Assembly: GCF_900095445.1 (NCBI RefSeq)
Contig: NZ_FMJL01000006.1
Coordinates: 1 to 64,000 of the forward strand
Direction of reading: 5' to 3'
Source: Clostridium sp. N3C
Lineage (GTDB): Bacteria; Bacillota; Clostridia; Clostridiales; Clostridiaceae
Length of the DNA: 64,000 nt
Part shown: positions 20,094 to 27,079 of the stretch, one piece after another
Position numbering within the stretch: position 1 is the stretch's first letter
How the letters are laid out: each line of letters begins with the position of its first letter
The notes under the pieces: generated by a model
What the model was told of the DNA's origin: nothing
Databases searched by the model: none
The model's input: only the letters and a program-made list of their open reading frames with translations
Position numbers and translations under genes: made by a program

Positions 20094-21017
20094 CTACATT
20101 AATCCTAGCAACTTAATAATCAATGCCATTCTAACGTACATACCAAATTTAGCCTGCTTAAAGTAATGAGCCCTAGGATCATTGTCCACTTCATAAGCAA
20201 TTTCATTTACTCTTGGAAGAGGATGCATTACTATCATATTCTCTGAAGCTAGCTTCATCTTATCACCATCTAAAATATAGCTATCCTTAAGCCTTATATA
20301 GTCTTCCTCATTAAAAAAACGTTCCCTCTGAACTCTGGTCATATAGAGTACGTCCAACTCTCCTATAACATCTTCCATAGTATTAGTTTCTATATATTCA
20401 ATATTGTTTTTTTCTAAGACTTCACTAATTATATAATTAGGTACTTTTAACTCCTCCGGTGAAATTAAGACAAACTTTACATTAGGATACCTGGACATGG
20501 CCTTTATCAAGGAATGAACTGTCCTTCCAAACTTTAGATCTCCACAGACACCTATTGTGAGGTCGGAAAGCCTTCCTTTAATATTTTTGATAGTTAATAG
20601 ATCTGTTAAAGTTTGAGTAGGATGTTGGTGACCACCATCACCAGCATTGATTATAGGTATGCTTGAATATTGTGCCGCAATTTTAGGGGCACCTTCCTTA
20701 AAATGTCTCATCACTGCAATATCTACATAGCAATCTACAACCCTTATAGTATCTGCTATACTTTCCCCTTTGGCTACAGAGCTAGAGTTAGCTTCAGAAA
20801 AACCTAAAACGCTTCCCCCTAATCTTAACATAGCTGCTTCAAAGCTAAGTCTTGTTCTAGTACTAGGTTCATAAAAAAGAGTGGCTAGTATCTTACCATC
20901 ACAGATGTGAGAATATTTCTGTGGATTGGATATAATTTGATTTGCCAATTGAAAAATTTCATCCAATTCTTCTACTGAAAAGTCCATTGGATCTAACAGA
21001 TGTTTTATTTTTAACAT
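20094..21017 (-). CDS. pyrB: aspartate carbamoyltransferase catalytic subunit
   Basis: 307-aa PyrB. The carbamoyl-phosphate motif [13 protein letters not shown] is at about residue 50, and the aspartate-side motif MHPLPRVNE is near residue 265. It makes carbamoyl aspartate, the first committed pyrimidine intermediate. I chose the ATG at 21017, 7 nt after GGAGG; the ATG at 21023 abuts that site. First gene of the operon. Its leader carries a PyrR attenuator and a second PyrR-type loop whose 3' arm runs into the ribosome-binding site. Confidence 0.97.
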   Translation of the reverse strand: MLKIKHLLDPMDFSVEELDEIFQLANQIISNPQKYSHICDGKILATLFYEPSTRTRLSFEAAMLRLGGSVLGFSEANSSSVAKGESIADTIRVVDCYVDIAVMRHFKEGAPKIAAQYSSIPIINAGDGGHQHPTQTLTDLLTIKNIKGRLSDLTIGVCGDLKFGRTVHSLIKAMSRYPNVKFVLISPEELKVPNYIISEVLEKNNIEYIETNTMEDVIGELDVLYMTRVQRERFFNEEDYIRLKDSYILDGDKMKLASENMIVMHPLPRVNEIAYEVDNDPRAHYFKQAKFGMYVRMALIIKLLGLM

Positions 21018-21025
21018 AACCATTC

Positions 21026-21062
21026 CTCCCCTTCTTAACCTCTCTGGGCTAAATTTAAAGGT
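21026..21062 (-). promoter_or_regulatory. second PyrR-binding loop, adjoining the pyrB ribosome-binding site
   Basis: The minus strand shows a lower stem CCTT/AAGG, an upper stem TTAG/TTAA and the loop CCCAGAGAGG. This is one base from the canonical PyrR loop UCCAGAGAGG. The 3' arm AAGG continues directly into GGGGAGG, the pyrB Shine-Dalgarno. No terminator follows it, so PyrR binding here could act on translation initiation. That action is inference. Confidence 0.7.
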
Positions 21063-21090
21063 AAAGAGTCATATTGATGAATTTTGGCGC

Positions 21091-21190
21091 AATAAAAATG
21101 CCTTCCATAAAGGAAGGCATACTTATACCATAGAATACATCTCTAAACTATATGACTTCCTTCTTGACCTCTCTGGATCAATTTAAAGGT
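21091..21190 (-). promoter_or_regulatory. PyrR-dependent transcription attenuator of the pyr operon
   Basis: Anti-antiterminator: lower stem CCTT (21186-21189) with AAGG (21159-21162), upper stem TTGA/TCAA, loop UCCAGAGAGG, an exact PyrR consensus. Terminator: ATGCCTTCC (21112-21120) with GGAAGGCAT (21098-21106), then seven bases rich in T. Antiterminator: AAGGAAG in the 3' arm of the PyrR hairpin can pair with CTTCCTT in the 5' arm of the terminator. UMP-bound PyrR would therefore favour termination, as in Bacillus. pyrR is not in the window. Confidence 0.92.
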
Positions 21191-21207
21191 ATATTACTTT
21201 TTAAAAC

Positions 21208-21236
21208 ATCTTACCATAGAGTACCTTTTATGTCAA
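21208..21236 (-). promoter_or_regulatory. sigma-A promoter of the pyr operon
   Basis: TTGACA (21231-21236), 17-bp spacer, TAAGAT (21208-21213). The transcript would begin near 21201 and carry a leader of about 180 nt that contains both PyrR loops. Confidence 0.88.
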
Positions 21237-21263
21237 CAATAAAATGGCTGCCTCTCCTTTAAC

Positions 21264-21392
21264 TTATTTATTAGGTAAACCTCTAACCGGTTTATGCATG
21301 TTATTATCCGTATCCATGGTTATTGGATTTGCAGTTTTAGGGTTAGTGCTCTTATTATCATTTCTTTTTTTCTTTTCACTTTTAGTGGACAT
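21264..21392 (-). CDS. small hydrophilic protein of 42 residues, unknown
   Basis: Begins MSTKSEKKKRNDNK and ends HKPVRGLPNK. Lys/Asn/Thr-rich, no hydrophobic segment. An ideal GGAGGTG lies 8 nt before the ATG, which is the main reason to call it a gene. It lies 28 bp upstream of the pyr -35 on the same strand with no terminator between, so its transcript could enter the pyr leader. Family not recognised. Confidence 0.6.
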   Translation of the reverse strand: MSTKSEKKKRNDNKSTNPKTANPITMDTDNNMHKPVRGLPNK

Positions 21393-21505
21393 ATAATCAC
21401 CTCCACTTTTAGTGTTCCTTTGGTCGGCGTAAATATGTAAGAAAAGTGTAAAATAAAAATATAGCTAGATTTATAAATTAAAAATCTAGCTATATCATTT
21501 CTTTA

Positions 21506-21582
21506 TGGTGCGCCTGAGAGGATTCGAACCTCCGACCTCCGGATTCGAAGTCCGTAACTCTATCCAACTGAGCTACAAGCGC
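21506..21582 (-). tRNA. tRNA-Arg (anticodon UCG)
   Basis: Full cloverleaf on the minus strand: acceptor GCGCTTG/CAGGCGC, anticodon loop CTTCGAA, T-loop GTTCGAATC, CCA encoded. Separate from the large tRNA cluster downstream. Confidence 0.95.
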
Positions 21583-21650
21583 CTAATATTTAGTTTACTC
21601 AGTCATTATATTATAAAAAGCTCATAAAATCAATAATTATCAAAAAGATT

Positions 21651-21875
21651 TTACTCCCACTTACCATTCTTATACTGCTTAATAAGCTCTTCTATCTTAG
21701 GTGAACATCTACGTCCTTGACAACCACCAGAACCTGCTCCAGTAGCCTTCTGCACTTCCTTTAAGGTATGTGCCCCATCTCTTATAGCAGCCTTAATTTT
21801 AGATCTAGGTATAGCTTTGCACAAGCACACCTTTGTTAATTTATCCATGATTTCGCTATTTATATTTTGTTCCAT
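21651..21875 (-). CDS. BFD-like [2Fe-2S]-binding protein
   Basis: 74-aa protein consisting almost entirely of a BFD-like (bacterioferritin-associated ferredoxin type) [2Fe-2S] domain: CLC at about residues 17-19 and GCQGRRC at about 51-57, giving the CxC...Cx4C pattern, with TGAGSGGCQGR between. In other proteins this domain occurs alone or at the end of NAD(P)H oxidoreductases. Stand-alone here; partner unknown. An electron-transfer or iron-storage role follows from the family, not from context. Confidence 0.85.
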   Translation of the reverse strand: MEQNINSEIMDKLTKVCLCKAIPRSKIKAAIRDGAHTLKEVQKATGAGSGGCQGRRCSPKIEELIKQYKNGKWE

Positions 21876-21962
21876 ATTTCATTCTCCAATCATTATTAAT
21901 TAATATTTATTATATTATAGACTTATTTTATAATTTATGAAAGTCCTTTTCCTTATATTCTA

Positions 21963-22100
21963 GGATTGGTTTTAAAATATAAACTTATTCAGCTAAAGGT
22001 TTCTTTTAATTTCAACACTGTGAGCTATAAAACTGCTAAGGCGGTACAACCTGTATTAAAATCCTTATGGTCAGTTATTGCAAAATTAGAATATAATTAA
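21963..22100 (+). pseudogene. short coding remnant on the plus strand, unidentified
   Basis: An open frame of about 45 codons ending at TAA 22098-22100. It has protein-like composition (for example FNTVSYKTAKAVQPVLKSLW) but no ATG or ribosome-binding site. A hairpin terminator follows at once. It looks like the 3' end of a lost gene. Family not identified. Confidence 0.3.
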
Positions 22101-22117
22101 AAAGAAGTTTCAAAAAT

Positions 22118-22147
22118 AAAAAACTAGATATAAAAATCTAGTTTTTT
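22118..22147. terminator. symmetrical hairpin terminator
   Basis: A 12-bp perfect stem AAAAAACTAGAT/ATCTAGTTTTTT with a 6-nt loop. With A and T runs on both sides it can end transcription in both directions: the remnant on plus and the methyltransferase pseudogene on minus. Confidence 0.85.
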
Positions 22148-22199
22148 ATATATTTAACTAAAGCCTTTTGATAATATCCTCCAGATTAAACACTTATAT

Positions 22200-22857
22200 C
22201 TAGCATATATCCTTGAAGTGATTCAATGACATGGGTAAAACAGTAGGTTCTTCTATAGCTTTATAGCCTTTGTAGCAATTGATGTATATATAAATTCATC
22301 TTATGTTTCATAACAAAATTTCCTTTTTCTAATTCTCCTAAATCAAATATGTATTCCAATGGATTTCCAAAACCTGAAATTAATATACCATTCTTTTTCA
22401 ATACCCTTGAACATTCCTTCCAAACAGGTAGAACGTTATCAATATAACTATTAGACCAAGGGTGAATAATAAAATAAAAATATTCATCATCAAATACTGA
22501 TAAATCTCTCATGTCACCTTAAACGGTTTTAATGGTCAATCCATCGCTTTTAGCTACAAACTGATCTTTTTCTAATTGTTTAAAACTATTGTCAAACACA
22601 GTAACTTTCGCACCTAATGCAGTCATAATAGTTCCTTGCTGACCACCACCACTAGCTAAGCATAATACTTTTTTTGATTTAATGTCCGCTGGAAACAAAT
22701 CCGCTAGAAGGTTTTTACCAGGAGTTAATCCAATACTAAAAACTCCTTTTTAGCATTTTCAATCGTTTCACTTGAAACTGGAATAGACCAAATATCATCG
22801 TTTTCTGCTCTCATATTTCATATCCCATATCATACTATTTTCTTTAATAAAATCCAT
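22200..22857 (-). pseudogene. degenerate class I SAM-dependent methyltransferase
   Basis: Pieces of one methyltransferase in successive frames: start MDFIKENSMIWDMKYES (ATG 22857, AAGGAGAAG upstream), then ENDDIWSIPVSSETIE, then GLTPGKNLLADLFPADIKS with the SAM motif VLCLASGGGQQG. After an in-frame TAA (about 22519) come MRDLSVFDDEYFYFIIHPW and SRVLKKNGILISGFGNPLEY, and last KAIEEPTVLPMSLNHFKDIC ending at TAG 22200. At least three frame changes and one stop. The order of motifs matches the family, so this is a decayed gene. Confidence 0.85.
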
Positions 22858-23011
22858 AATATTCTTCTCCTTCTCTTGCTTAATCAAGACCATTATTAAA
22901 TTTACTGTATCCAACAACAAATAATACCATATATAACTAAATTAGCAAACCAAATTCTCAAATAATGTATCCATGCTATTCTATTGTATATTATGCACAT
23001 TTCAATGCAAT

Positions 23012-23041
23012 CAAAAAAACCCTTGAAAAATCAAGGGGTTT
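23012..23041 (-). terminator. terminator of the tRNA cluster
   Basis: On the minus strand, CCCTTGA-type arms close over TTTT and are followed by seven T. It lies 5 bp past the last tRNA. Confidence 0.88.
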
Positions 23042-23045
23042 GAAA

Positions 23046-23117
23046 AGCGGAAGACGGGACTCGAACCCGCAACTTTCACCTTGGCAAGGTGACACTCTAC
23101 CATTGAGTCACTCCCGC
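23046..23117 (-). tRNA. tRNA-Gly (GCC), copy 2
   Basis: Last tRNA of the cluster. Acceptor GCGGGAG/CTTCCGC, anticodon loop TTGCCAA; no CCA encoded. Confidence 0.95.
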
Positions 23118-23140
23118 ATATTGTATTAAATTTATTAAGA

Positions 23141-23224
23141 TGGTGCAGGTGACAGGAGTTGAACCTGCATGCCAATGGCGCTAGATCCTAAGTCTAGTGC
23201 GTCTGCCAATTCCGCCACACCTGC
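23141..23224 (-). tRNA. tRNA-Leu (UAG), copy 2
   Basis: Acceptor GCAGGTG/CACCTGC, anticodon loop CTTAGGA, long variable arm as expected for Leu, CCA encoded. Confidence 0.95.
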
Positions 23225-23255
23225 ACATTTTCAGATATCAGCTTTTGATATCTGT

Positions 23256-23331
23256 TGGTGGCTCACCGGGGAATCGAACCCCGGACACCATGATTAAAAG
23301 TCATGTGCTCTACCGACTGAGCTAGTGAACC
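23256..23331 (-). tRNA. tRNA-Lys (UUU), copy 2
   Basis: Acceptor GGTTCAC/GTGAGCC, anticodon loop CTTTTAA, CCA encoded. A short palindrome (CAGATATCA/TGATATCTG) lies in the spacer downstream of it. Confidence 0.95.
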
Positions 23332-23339
23332 ATATATAG

Positions 23340-23412
23340 TGCACCATCAGGGACTCGAACCCGGGACACCCTGATTAAGAGTCAGGTGCTCTACCAACTG
23401 AGCTAATGGTGC
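23340..23412 (-). tRNA. tRNA-Lys (CUU), copy 3
   Basis: Anticodon loop CTCTTAA; acceptor GCACCAT/ATGGTGC. CCA not encoded, unlike the two other copies. Confidence 0.95.
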
Positions 23413-23449
23413 CAATTAAATTATGAGCTATAAAAACTCTTTATGTAAA

Positions 23450-23523
23450 TGCGTCTTAAGGGATTCGAACCCCTGGCCCACGGCTTAGAAGGCCGTTGCT
23501 CTATCCAGCTGAGCTAAAGACGC
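23450..23523 (-). tRNA. tRNA-Arg (UCU), copy 3
   Basis: Anticodon loop CTTCTAA; acceptor GCGTCTT/AAGACGC. CCA not encoded. Confidence 0.95.
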
Positions 23524-23532
23524 ATATTTAAA

Positions 23533-23603
23533 AGCGGGTGAAGGGAATCGAACCCTCGTAACCAGCTTGGAAGGCTGGCACTCTACCATTGAGTTACACC
23601 CGC
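23533..23603 (-). tRNA. tRNA-Gly (UCC), copy 3
   Basis: Anticodon loop CTTCCAA; acceptor GCGGGTG/TTCACCCGC region. CCA not encoded. Confidence 0.95.
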
Positions 23604-23606
23604 AGG

Positions 23607-23682
23607 TGGTCGGGGTGACAGGGATCGAACCTGCGACCTCATGCTCCCAAAGCACGCGCGCTCCCATCTGCGCCACACCCCG
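23607..23682 (-). tRNA. tRNA-Pro (UGG), copy 2
   Basis: Anticodon loop TTTGGGA; acceptor CGGGGTG/CACCCCG; CCA encoded. Confidence 0.95.
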
Positions 23683-23691
23683 ATATAAAAT

Positions 23692-23767
23692 TGGTGCACC
23701 ATCAGGGACTCGAACCCGGGACACCCTGATTAAGAGTCAGGTGCTCTACCAACTGAGCTAATGGTGC
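23692..23767 (-). tRNA. tRNA-Lys (CUU), copy 2
   Basis: Same body as the copy at 23340, but with CCA encoded. Confidence 0.95.
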
Positions 23768-23881
23768 CAATTAAATTATGAGCTATAAAAACTCTTTATG
23801 TAAATGCGTCTTAAGGGATTCGAACCCCTGGCCCACGGCTTAGAAGGCCGTTGCTCTATCCAGCTGAGCTAAAGACGCATA
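23695..23881. repeat. 187-bp direct repeat, copy B
   Basis: Base-for-base match to 23340-23526 at an offset of 355 bp. Confidence 0.95.
23805..23878 (-). tRNA. tRNA-Arg (UCU), copy 2
   Basis: Identical to the copy at 23450; CCA not encoded. Confidence 0.95.
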
Positions 23882-23886
23882 ATAAA

Positions 23887-23957
23887 AGCGGGTGAAGGGA
23901 ATCGAACCCTCGTAACCAGCTTGGAAGGCTGGCACTCTACCATTGAGTTACACCCGC
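23887..23957 (-). tRNA. tRNA-Gly (UCC), copy 2
   Basis: Identical body to the copy at 23533; CCA not encoded. Confidence 0.95.
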
Positions 23958-23960
23958 ATA

Positions 23961-24035
23961 TGGAGCGGAAGACGGGACTCGAACCCGCAACTTTCACCTT
24001 GGCAAGGTGACACTCTACCATTGAGTCACTCCCGC
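23961..24035 (-). tRNA. tRNA-Gly (GCC), copy 1
   Basis: Same body as the copy at 23046, here with CCA encoded. Confidence 0.95.
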
Positions 24036-24079
24036 ATAATTACCAAGCAAGTATTCGATTAGTATTTTGTCATAAAAAA

Positions 24080-24163
24080 TGGTGCAGGTGACAGGAGTTG
24101 AACCTGCATGCCAATGGCGCTAGATCCTAAGTCTAGTGCGTCTGCCAATTCCGCCACACCTGC
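24080..24163 (-). tRNA. tRNA-Leu (UAG), copy 1
   Basis: Same body as the copy at 23141; CCA encoded. Confidence 0.95.
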
Positions 24164-24199
24164 ACAATTCAGATATCAACCTTTAGATATCTGATTTAG

Positions 24200-24272
24200 T
24201 GGCTCACCGGGGAATCGAACCCCGGACACCATGATTAAAAGTCATGTGCTCTACCGACTGAGCTAGTGAACC
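24200..24272 (-). tRNA. tRNA-Lys (UUU), copy 1
   Basis: Same body as the copy at 23256; CCA not encoded here. Confidence 0.95.
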
Positions 24273-24275
24273 AAA

Positions 24276-24350
24276 TGGCTGGGATAGCTGGATTCGAACC
24301 AGCGAATGCAGGAGTCAAAGTCCTGTGCCTTACCGCTTGGCGATATCCCA
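24276..24350 (-). tRNA. tRNA-Gln (UUG)
   Basis: Anticodon loop CTTTGAC; acceptor TGGGATA/TATCCCA; CCA encoded. Single copy. Confidence 0.95.
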
Positions 24351-24353
24351 GTA

Positions 24354-24430
24354 TGGGGTGAACGATGGGACTCGAACCCACGACAGCCAGAGCCACAATC
24401 TGGTGCTCTACCAACTGAACTACGTCCACC
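24354..24430 (-). tRNA. tRNA-His (GUG)
   Basis: Anticodon loop TTGTGGC. Has the extra G at position -1 paired with C73, the identity mark of tRNA-His. CCA encoded. Single copy. Confidence 0.95.
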
Positions 24431-24433
24431 ATA

Positions 24434-24509
24434 TGGTGCACCATCAGGGACTCGAACCCGGGACACCCTGATTAAGAGTCAGGTGCTCTACCAACTGAGC
24501 TAATGGTGC
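24434..24509 (-). tRNA. tRNA-Lys (CUU), copy 1
   Basis: Anticodon loop CTCTTAA; CCA encoded. Spacer to the next tRNA differs from the two later copies. Confidence 0.95.
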
Positions 24510-24549
24510 ATATAAAATTCGCTATTTATTGTTAGCAAATTTTATTAAG

Positions 24550-24623
24550 TGCGTCTTAAGGGATTCGAACCCCTGGCCCACGGCTTAGAAGGCCGTTGCT
24601 CTATCCAGCTGAGCTAAAGACGC
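24550..24623 (-). tRNA. tRNA-Arg (UCU), copy 1
   Basis: Anticodon loop CTTCTAA; body identical to copies 2 and 3; CCA not encoded. Confidence 0.95.
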
Positions 24624-24628
24624 ATATT

Positions 24629-24702
24629 TGGAGCGGGTGAAGGGAATCGAACCCTCGTAACCAGCTTGGAAGGCTGGCACTCTACCATTGAGTTACACCC
24701 GC
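24629..24702 (-). tRNA. tRNA-Gly (UCC), copy 1
   Basis: Anticodon loop CTTCCAA; CCA encoded, unlike copies 2 and 3. Confidence 0.95.
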
Positions 24703-24705
24703 AGG

Positions 24706-24781
24706 TGGTCGGGGTGACAGGGATCGAACCTGCGACCTCATGCTCCCAAAGCACGCGCGCTCCCATCTGCGCCACACCCCG
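24706..24781 (-). tRNA. tRNA-Pro (UGG), copy 1
   Basis: First tRNA of the cluster, about 45 bp after the predicted start site. Anticodon loop TTTGGGA; CCA encoded. Confidence 0.95.
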
Positions 24782-24830
24782 TTGTCTACCGGTTTTTGTT
24801 TTTTGTTGTTTCCCCCCGGCGACATAGATT

Positions 24831-24892
24831 ATTCTACACGATATATTTGCTTTCGTCAACACCTTTTTTTATTTTTTTTTTATTTTTTTTAG
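24831..24892 (-). promoter_or_regulatory. strong stable-RNA promoter with UP element for the tRNA cluster
   Basis: TTGACG (24854-24859), 17 bp, TAGAAT (24831-24836). Upstream of the -35 lie three A-tracts of 7, 9 and 8 A separated by single T (about 24864-24891), a classic UP-element layout. No terminator is visible between yfcE (stop 24912) and this promoter, so read-through is possible. Confidence 0.88.
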
Positions 24893-24911
24893 ATTTTTGA
24901 GCTCTTAATAT

Positions 24912-25391
24912 TCAATATTTTCTTACAATTACCAACCAAGGGTTGATATTGCTATCTTTTAGCTCTATCATTGCAATGCTTTCACAGCCATCTCGCCCCT
25001 GCCAAGCACTGCCGGGATTAAGATAGCATACCCCTTCCTCATAAACAATGCTAGATATGTGTGTATGCCCATATAAAACTATATGAGCCCCCTCTAATTC
25101 TGCCTTCTGCTTTAGCTGTCCTAAGCTCTGTTTTACCCCATAATTATGTCCATGAGTAATAAAAAACTTTTTCCCCTCAATTTCCTCCACTATTTCTGAA
25201 GGTACTGAAGGTGCATAATCACAATTTCCCTTTACATATATAGTTCTCCCCTTAAACTTAGAAGACATTTCAACTGCGTCAGCAACATTATCTCCTAAAT
25301 GTATCAATATATCTGCCTTATCTATCTTTTTTAAGACTTCGTTTATAGTATATGTATCCCGATGAGTGTCGCTTACCACTGCTATAAGCAA
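24912..25391 (-). CDS. YfcE/MJ0936-family metallophosphoesterase
   Basis: 159-aa calcineurin-like phosphodiesterase. Metal-binding motifs in order: SDTHRD (residue 7), HLGDN (32), KGNCDY (54), THGHNYG (79), YGHTH (107). The family hydrolyses phosphodiesters in vitro; its cell role is unsettled. Third gene of the rph-rdgB operon (15-bp gap to rdgB), a common clostridial arrangement. Confidence 0.93.
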   Translation of the reverse strand: MLIAVVSDTHRDTYTINEVLKKIDKADILIHLGDNVADAVEMSSKFKGRTIYVKGNCDYAPSVPSEIVEEIEGKKFFITHGHNYGVKQSLGQLKQKAELEGAHIVLYGHTHISSIVYEEGVCYLNPGSAWQGRDGCESIAMIELKDSNINPWLVIVRKY

Positions 25392-25406
25392 GGCTACTCC
25401 CCCCTT

Positions 25407-26021
25407 TTAGTTTTCACCTAATAATTTCTCAAGACCTTTTTTAAGTTGCTCTAGGGCTCTTCCTCTATGACTTATTGAGTTTTTCTCCTCAGCGGTTAAT
25501 TCTGCGAAGGTTTTATTAAACTCCTTTGTATAAAATAGAGGATCGTAGCCAAATCCATCTTTTCCGTATTCCTTATCTGTAATATATCCTTCCACTTCTC
25601 CTACAACCTTAAGTGCTTGTTCTTCACCATATAATAATACTATGGCACATATAAATCTAGCTGTCCTTTTCTCAAATTCAATACCTTCAAGCATAGAAAG
25701 GAGCTTTTCATTATTTTTCTTTGAATTACCGTGTTCTCCAGCAAATCTAGCAGAATATACTCCCGGTGCACCATTAAGAGCGTCTACTGCTAGACCAGAA
25801 TCATCGGACATTACTAAATAATCTTCCTTATTATCTAAAAGATCATAAATAGCCTTAGCCTTAATGTACGCATTCTCCATAAAGGTGTTTCCATTTTCTT
25901 CTACATCAATATCTATTCCCGCTTCTTTTAAGCCCAGTATTTCTACTGGTATATCCCTTAATATTTCCTTAATTTCTTTTATCTTATGCTGATTATTGCT
26001 TGCTACTAAAAGTTTCTTCAT
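25407..26021 (-). CDS. rdgB: XTP/dITP pyrophosphatase (RdgB/HAM1)
   Basis: 204-aa house-cleaning nucleotide pyrophosphatase that removes deaminated purine nucleotides (XTP, dITP) from the pool. Family signature [15 protein letters not shown] at the N-terminus, [21 protein letters not shown] in the middle, and FGYDPLF near the C-terminus. It starts 1 bp after the rph stop, so the two are co-translated. Confidence 0.96.
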   Translation of the reverse strand: MKKLLVASNNQHKIKEIKEILRDIPVEILGLKEAGIDIDVEENGNTFMENAYIKAKAIYDLLDNKEDYLVMSDDSGLAVDALNGAPGVYSARFAGEHGNSKKNNEKLLSMLEGIEFEKRTARFICAIVLLYGEEQALKVVGEVEGYITDKEYGKDGFGYDPLFYTKEFNKTFAELTAEEKNSISHRGRALEQLKKGLEKLLGEN

Positions 26022-26022
26022 A

Positions 26023-26766
26023 TTATCCCCTCGTTCCTATCCATAATGAATCCATTTTTAAAGCATTTTTCTGAGCTTGTATTATATGCTTTGATCCCTT
26101 TTCCGCTAAATCTAACAATTCCTCTAAATCCTTTCTAGAAAAGGGTTTCTCCTCACCAGTACCTTGAATTTCAATAAATTCTCCTTCATCTGTAAGTACC
26201 ACATTCATATCTACTACGGCCTTAGAATCTTCTTCATAACATAAGTCCAATAATTTACTTTGTCCAACTATACCAACACTAACTGCTGTTACGAAGTTAC
26301 GTATTGGATATGTATCAAAAGGCGTAACTCTATGTATTTTATTTACTGCATCCACTAAGGCTACAAAAGCACCATTAATAGATGTAGTTCTAGTTCCTCC
26401 ATCTGCTTGAATTACATCACAATCAATCCAAATGGTCCTTTCCCCTAGAGCCTTTAAATCTACTACAGACCTCAAAGCTCTACCAATAAGTCTTTGGATT
26501 TCCATAGTTCTACCGTCTACTTTAAGTTTTGAAATATCCCTAGGCTTTCTAACTTGGGTAGACCTTGGCAACATATTATATTCACTGGTTATCCAACCTT
26601 CACCAGTACCTTTTAAAAATGGTGGCACCTTATCTTCTATAGAAGCAGTGCAAAGAACCTTTGTATCTCCAAATTCTATAAGCACTGATCCTTCAGCATA
26701 TTTTGTATAATTTCTAATAATGTTAATATTTCTAAGCGCATCATTTCTTCTTCCATCTATTCGCAA
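26023..26766 (-). CDS. rph: ribonuclease PH
   Basis: 247-aa phosphorolytic 3'-5' exoribonuclease that trims tRNA 3' ends. Starts [16 protein letters not shown]; signatures [14 protein letters not shown] and [18 protein letters not shown]. Its position just upstream of a large tRNA cluster, several of whose genes do not encode CCA, is apt, but the rph-rdgB pairing is common without tRNAs. Confidence 0.97.
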   Translation of the reverse strand: MRIDGRRNDALRNINIIRNYTKYAEGSVLIEFGDTKVLCTASIEDKVPPFLKGTGEGWITSEYNMLPRSTQVRKPRDISKLKVDGRTMEIQRLIGRALRSVVDLKALGERTIWIDCDVIQADGGTRTTSINGAFVALVDAVNKIHRVTPFDTYPIRNFVTAVSVGIVGQSKLLDLCYEEDSKAVVDMNVVLTDEGEFIEIQGTGEEKPFSRKDLEELLDLAEKGSKHIIQAQKNALKMDSLWIGTRG

Positions 26767-27070
26767 ATTTATTCCTCCCTTAATTTGCCGCTAAATAGTT
26801 AATCCCTATCTGGTGGCATTTCTTCTATTATAATTGTAATTAACAAGGATACCTCTACTATCTGTTATTTTACCTATAACAATGTGATTTATCCACTTAA
26901 GCTCCAGCTCCTTTGTTAGATCTAACCTTTTCTGTGGCAATCAATTTGCTTTCTGAAGATATTAGTTACAGCTCAATACTTTCCATACACATCATTTCTA
27001 TAAAAACGGAATTTTATAGAACTATTTTTTGATTAACCTCATATTATTTATATAAGGAGTAATATATGAG
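26767..27070. other. intergenic stretch without a convincing gene
   Basis: Divergent spacer between rph (minus) and the orphan gene (plus). It holds one short minus-strand frame with TTG start, no ribosome-binding site, about 45 codons (PQKRLDLTKELELKW...). Too weak to call. Confidence 0.4.
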
Positions 27071-27079
27071 GTGAATATT

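Larger units (their letters stand above)
23340..23526. repeat. 187-bp direct repeat, copy A (tRNA-Arg/tRNA-Lys unit)
   Basis: Identical to 23695-23881, including the 37-bp spacer between the two tRNAs. Evidence of recent tandem duplication or gene conversion. Confidence 0.95.

Noticed and set aside
23231-23253. Palindrome CAGATATCA/TGATATCTG as a terminator inside the tRNA cluster
   Set aside because: No T-run follows; a weaker version recurs near 24168-24193. More likely a processing hairpin or neutral spacer.
23046-24781. Regularly spaced direct repeats resembling a CRISPR array
   Set aside because: Repeat units fold as tRNA cloverleaves of different identity; spacers are not uniform and no cas genes are present.
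23485-24862. Several open frames of 64-82 codons with repeated [11 protein letters not shown] or [12 protein letters not shown] sequences
   Set aside because: They lie wholly within tRNA genes; the repeats are tRNA T-arms and anticodon arms read as protein.
26800-26945. Minus-strand frame of about 45 codons before rph
   Set aside because: TTG start without a ribosome-binding site, no recognised family; may be chance.
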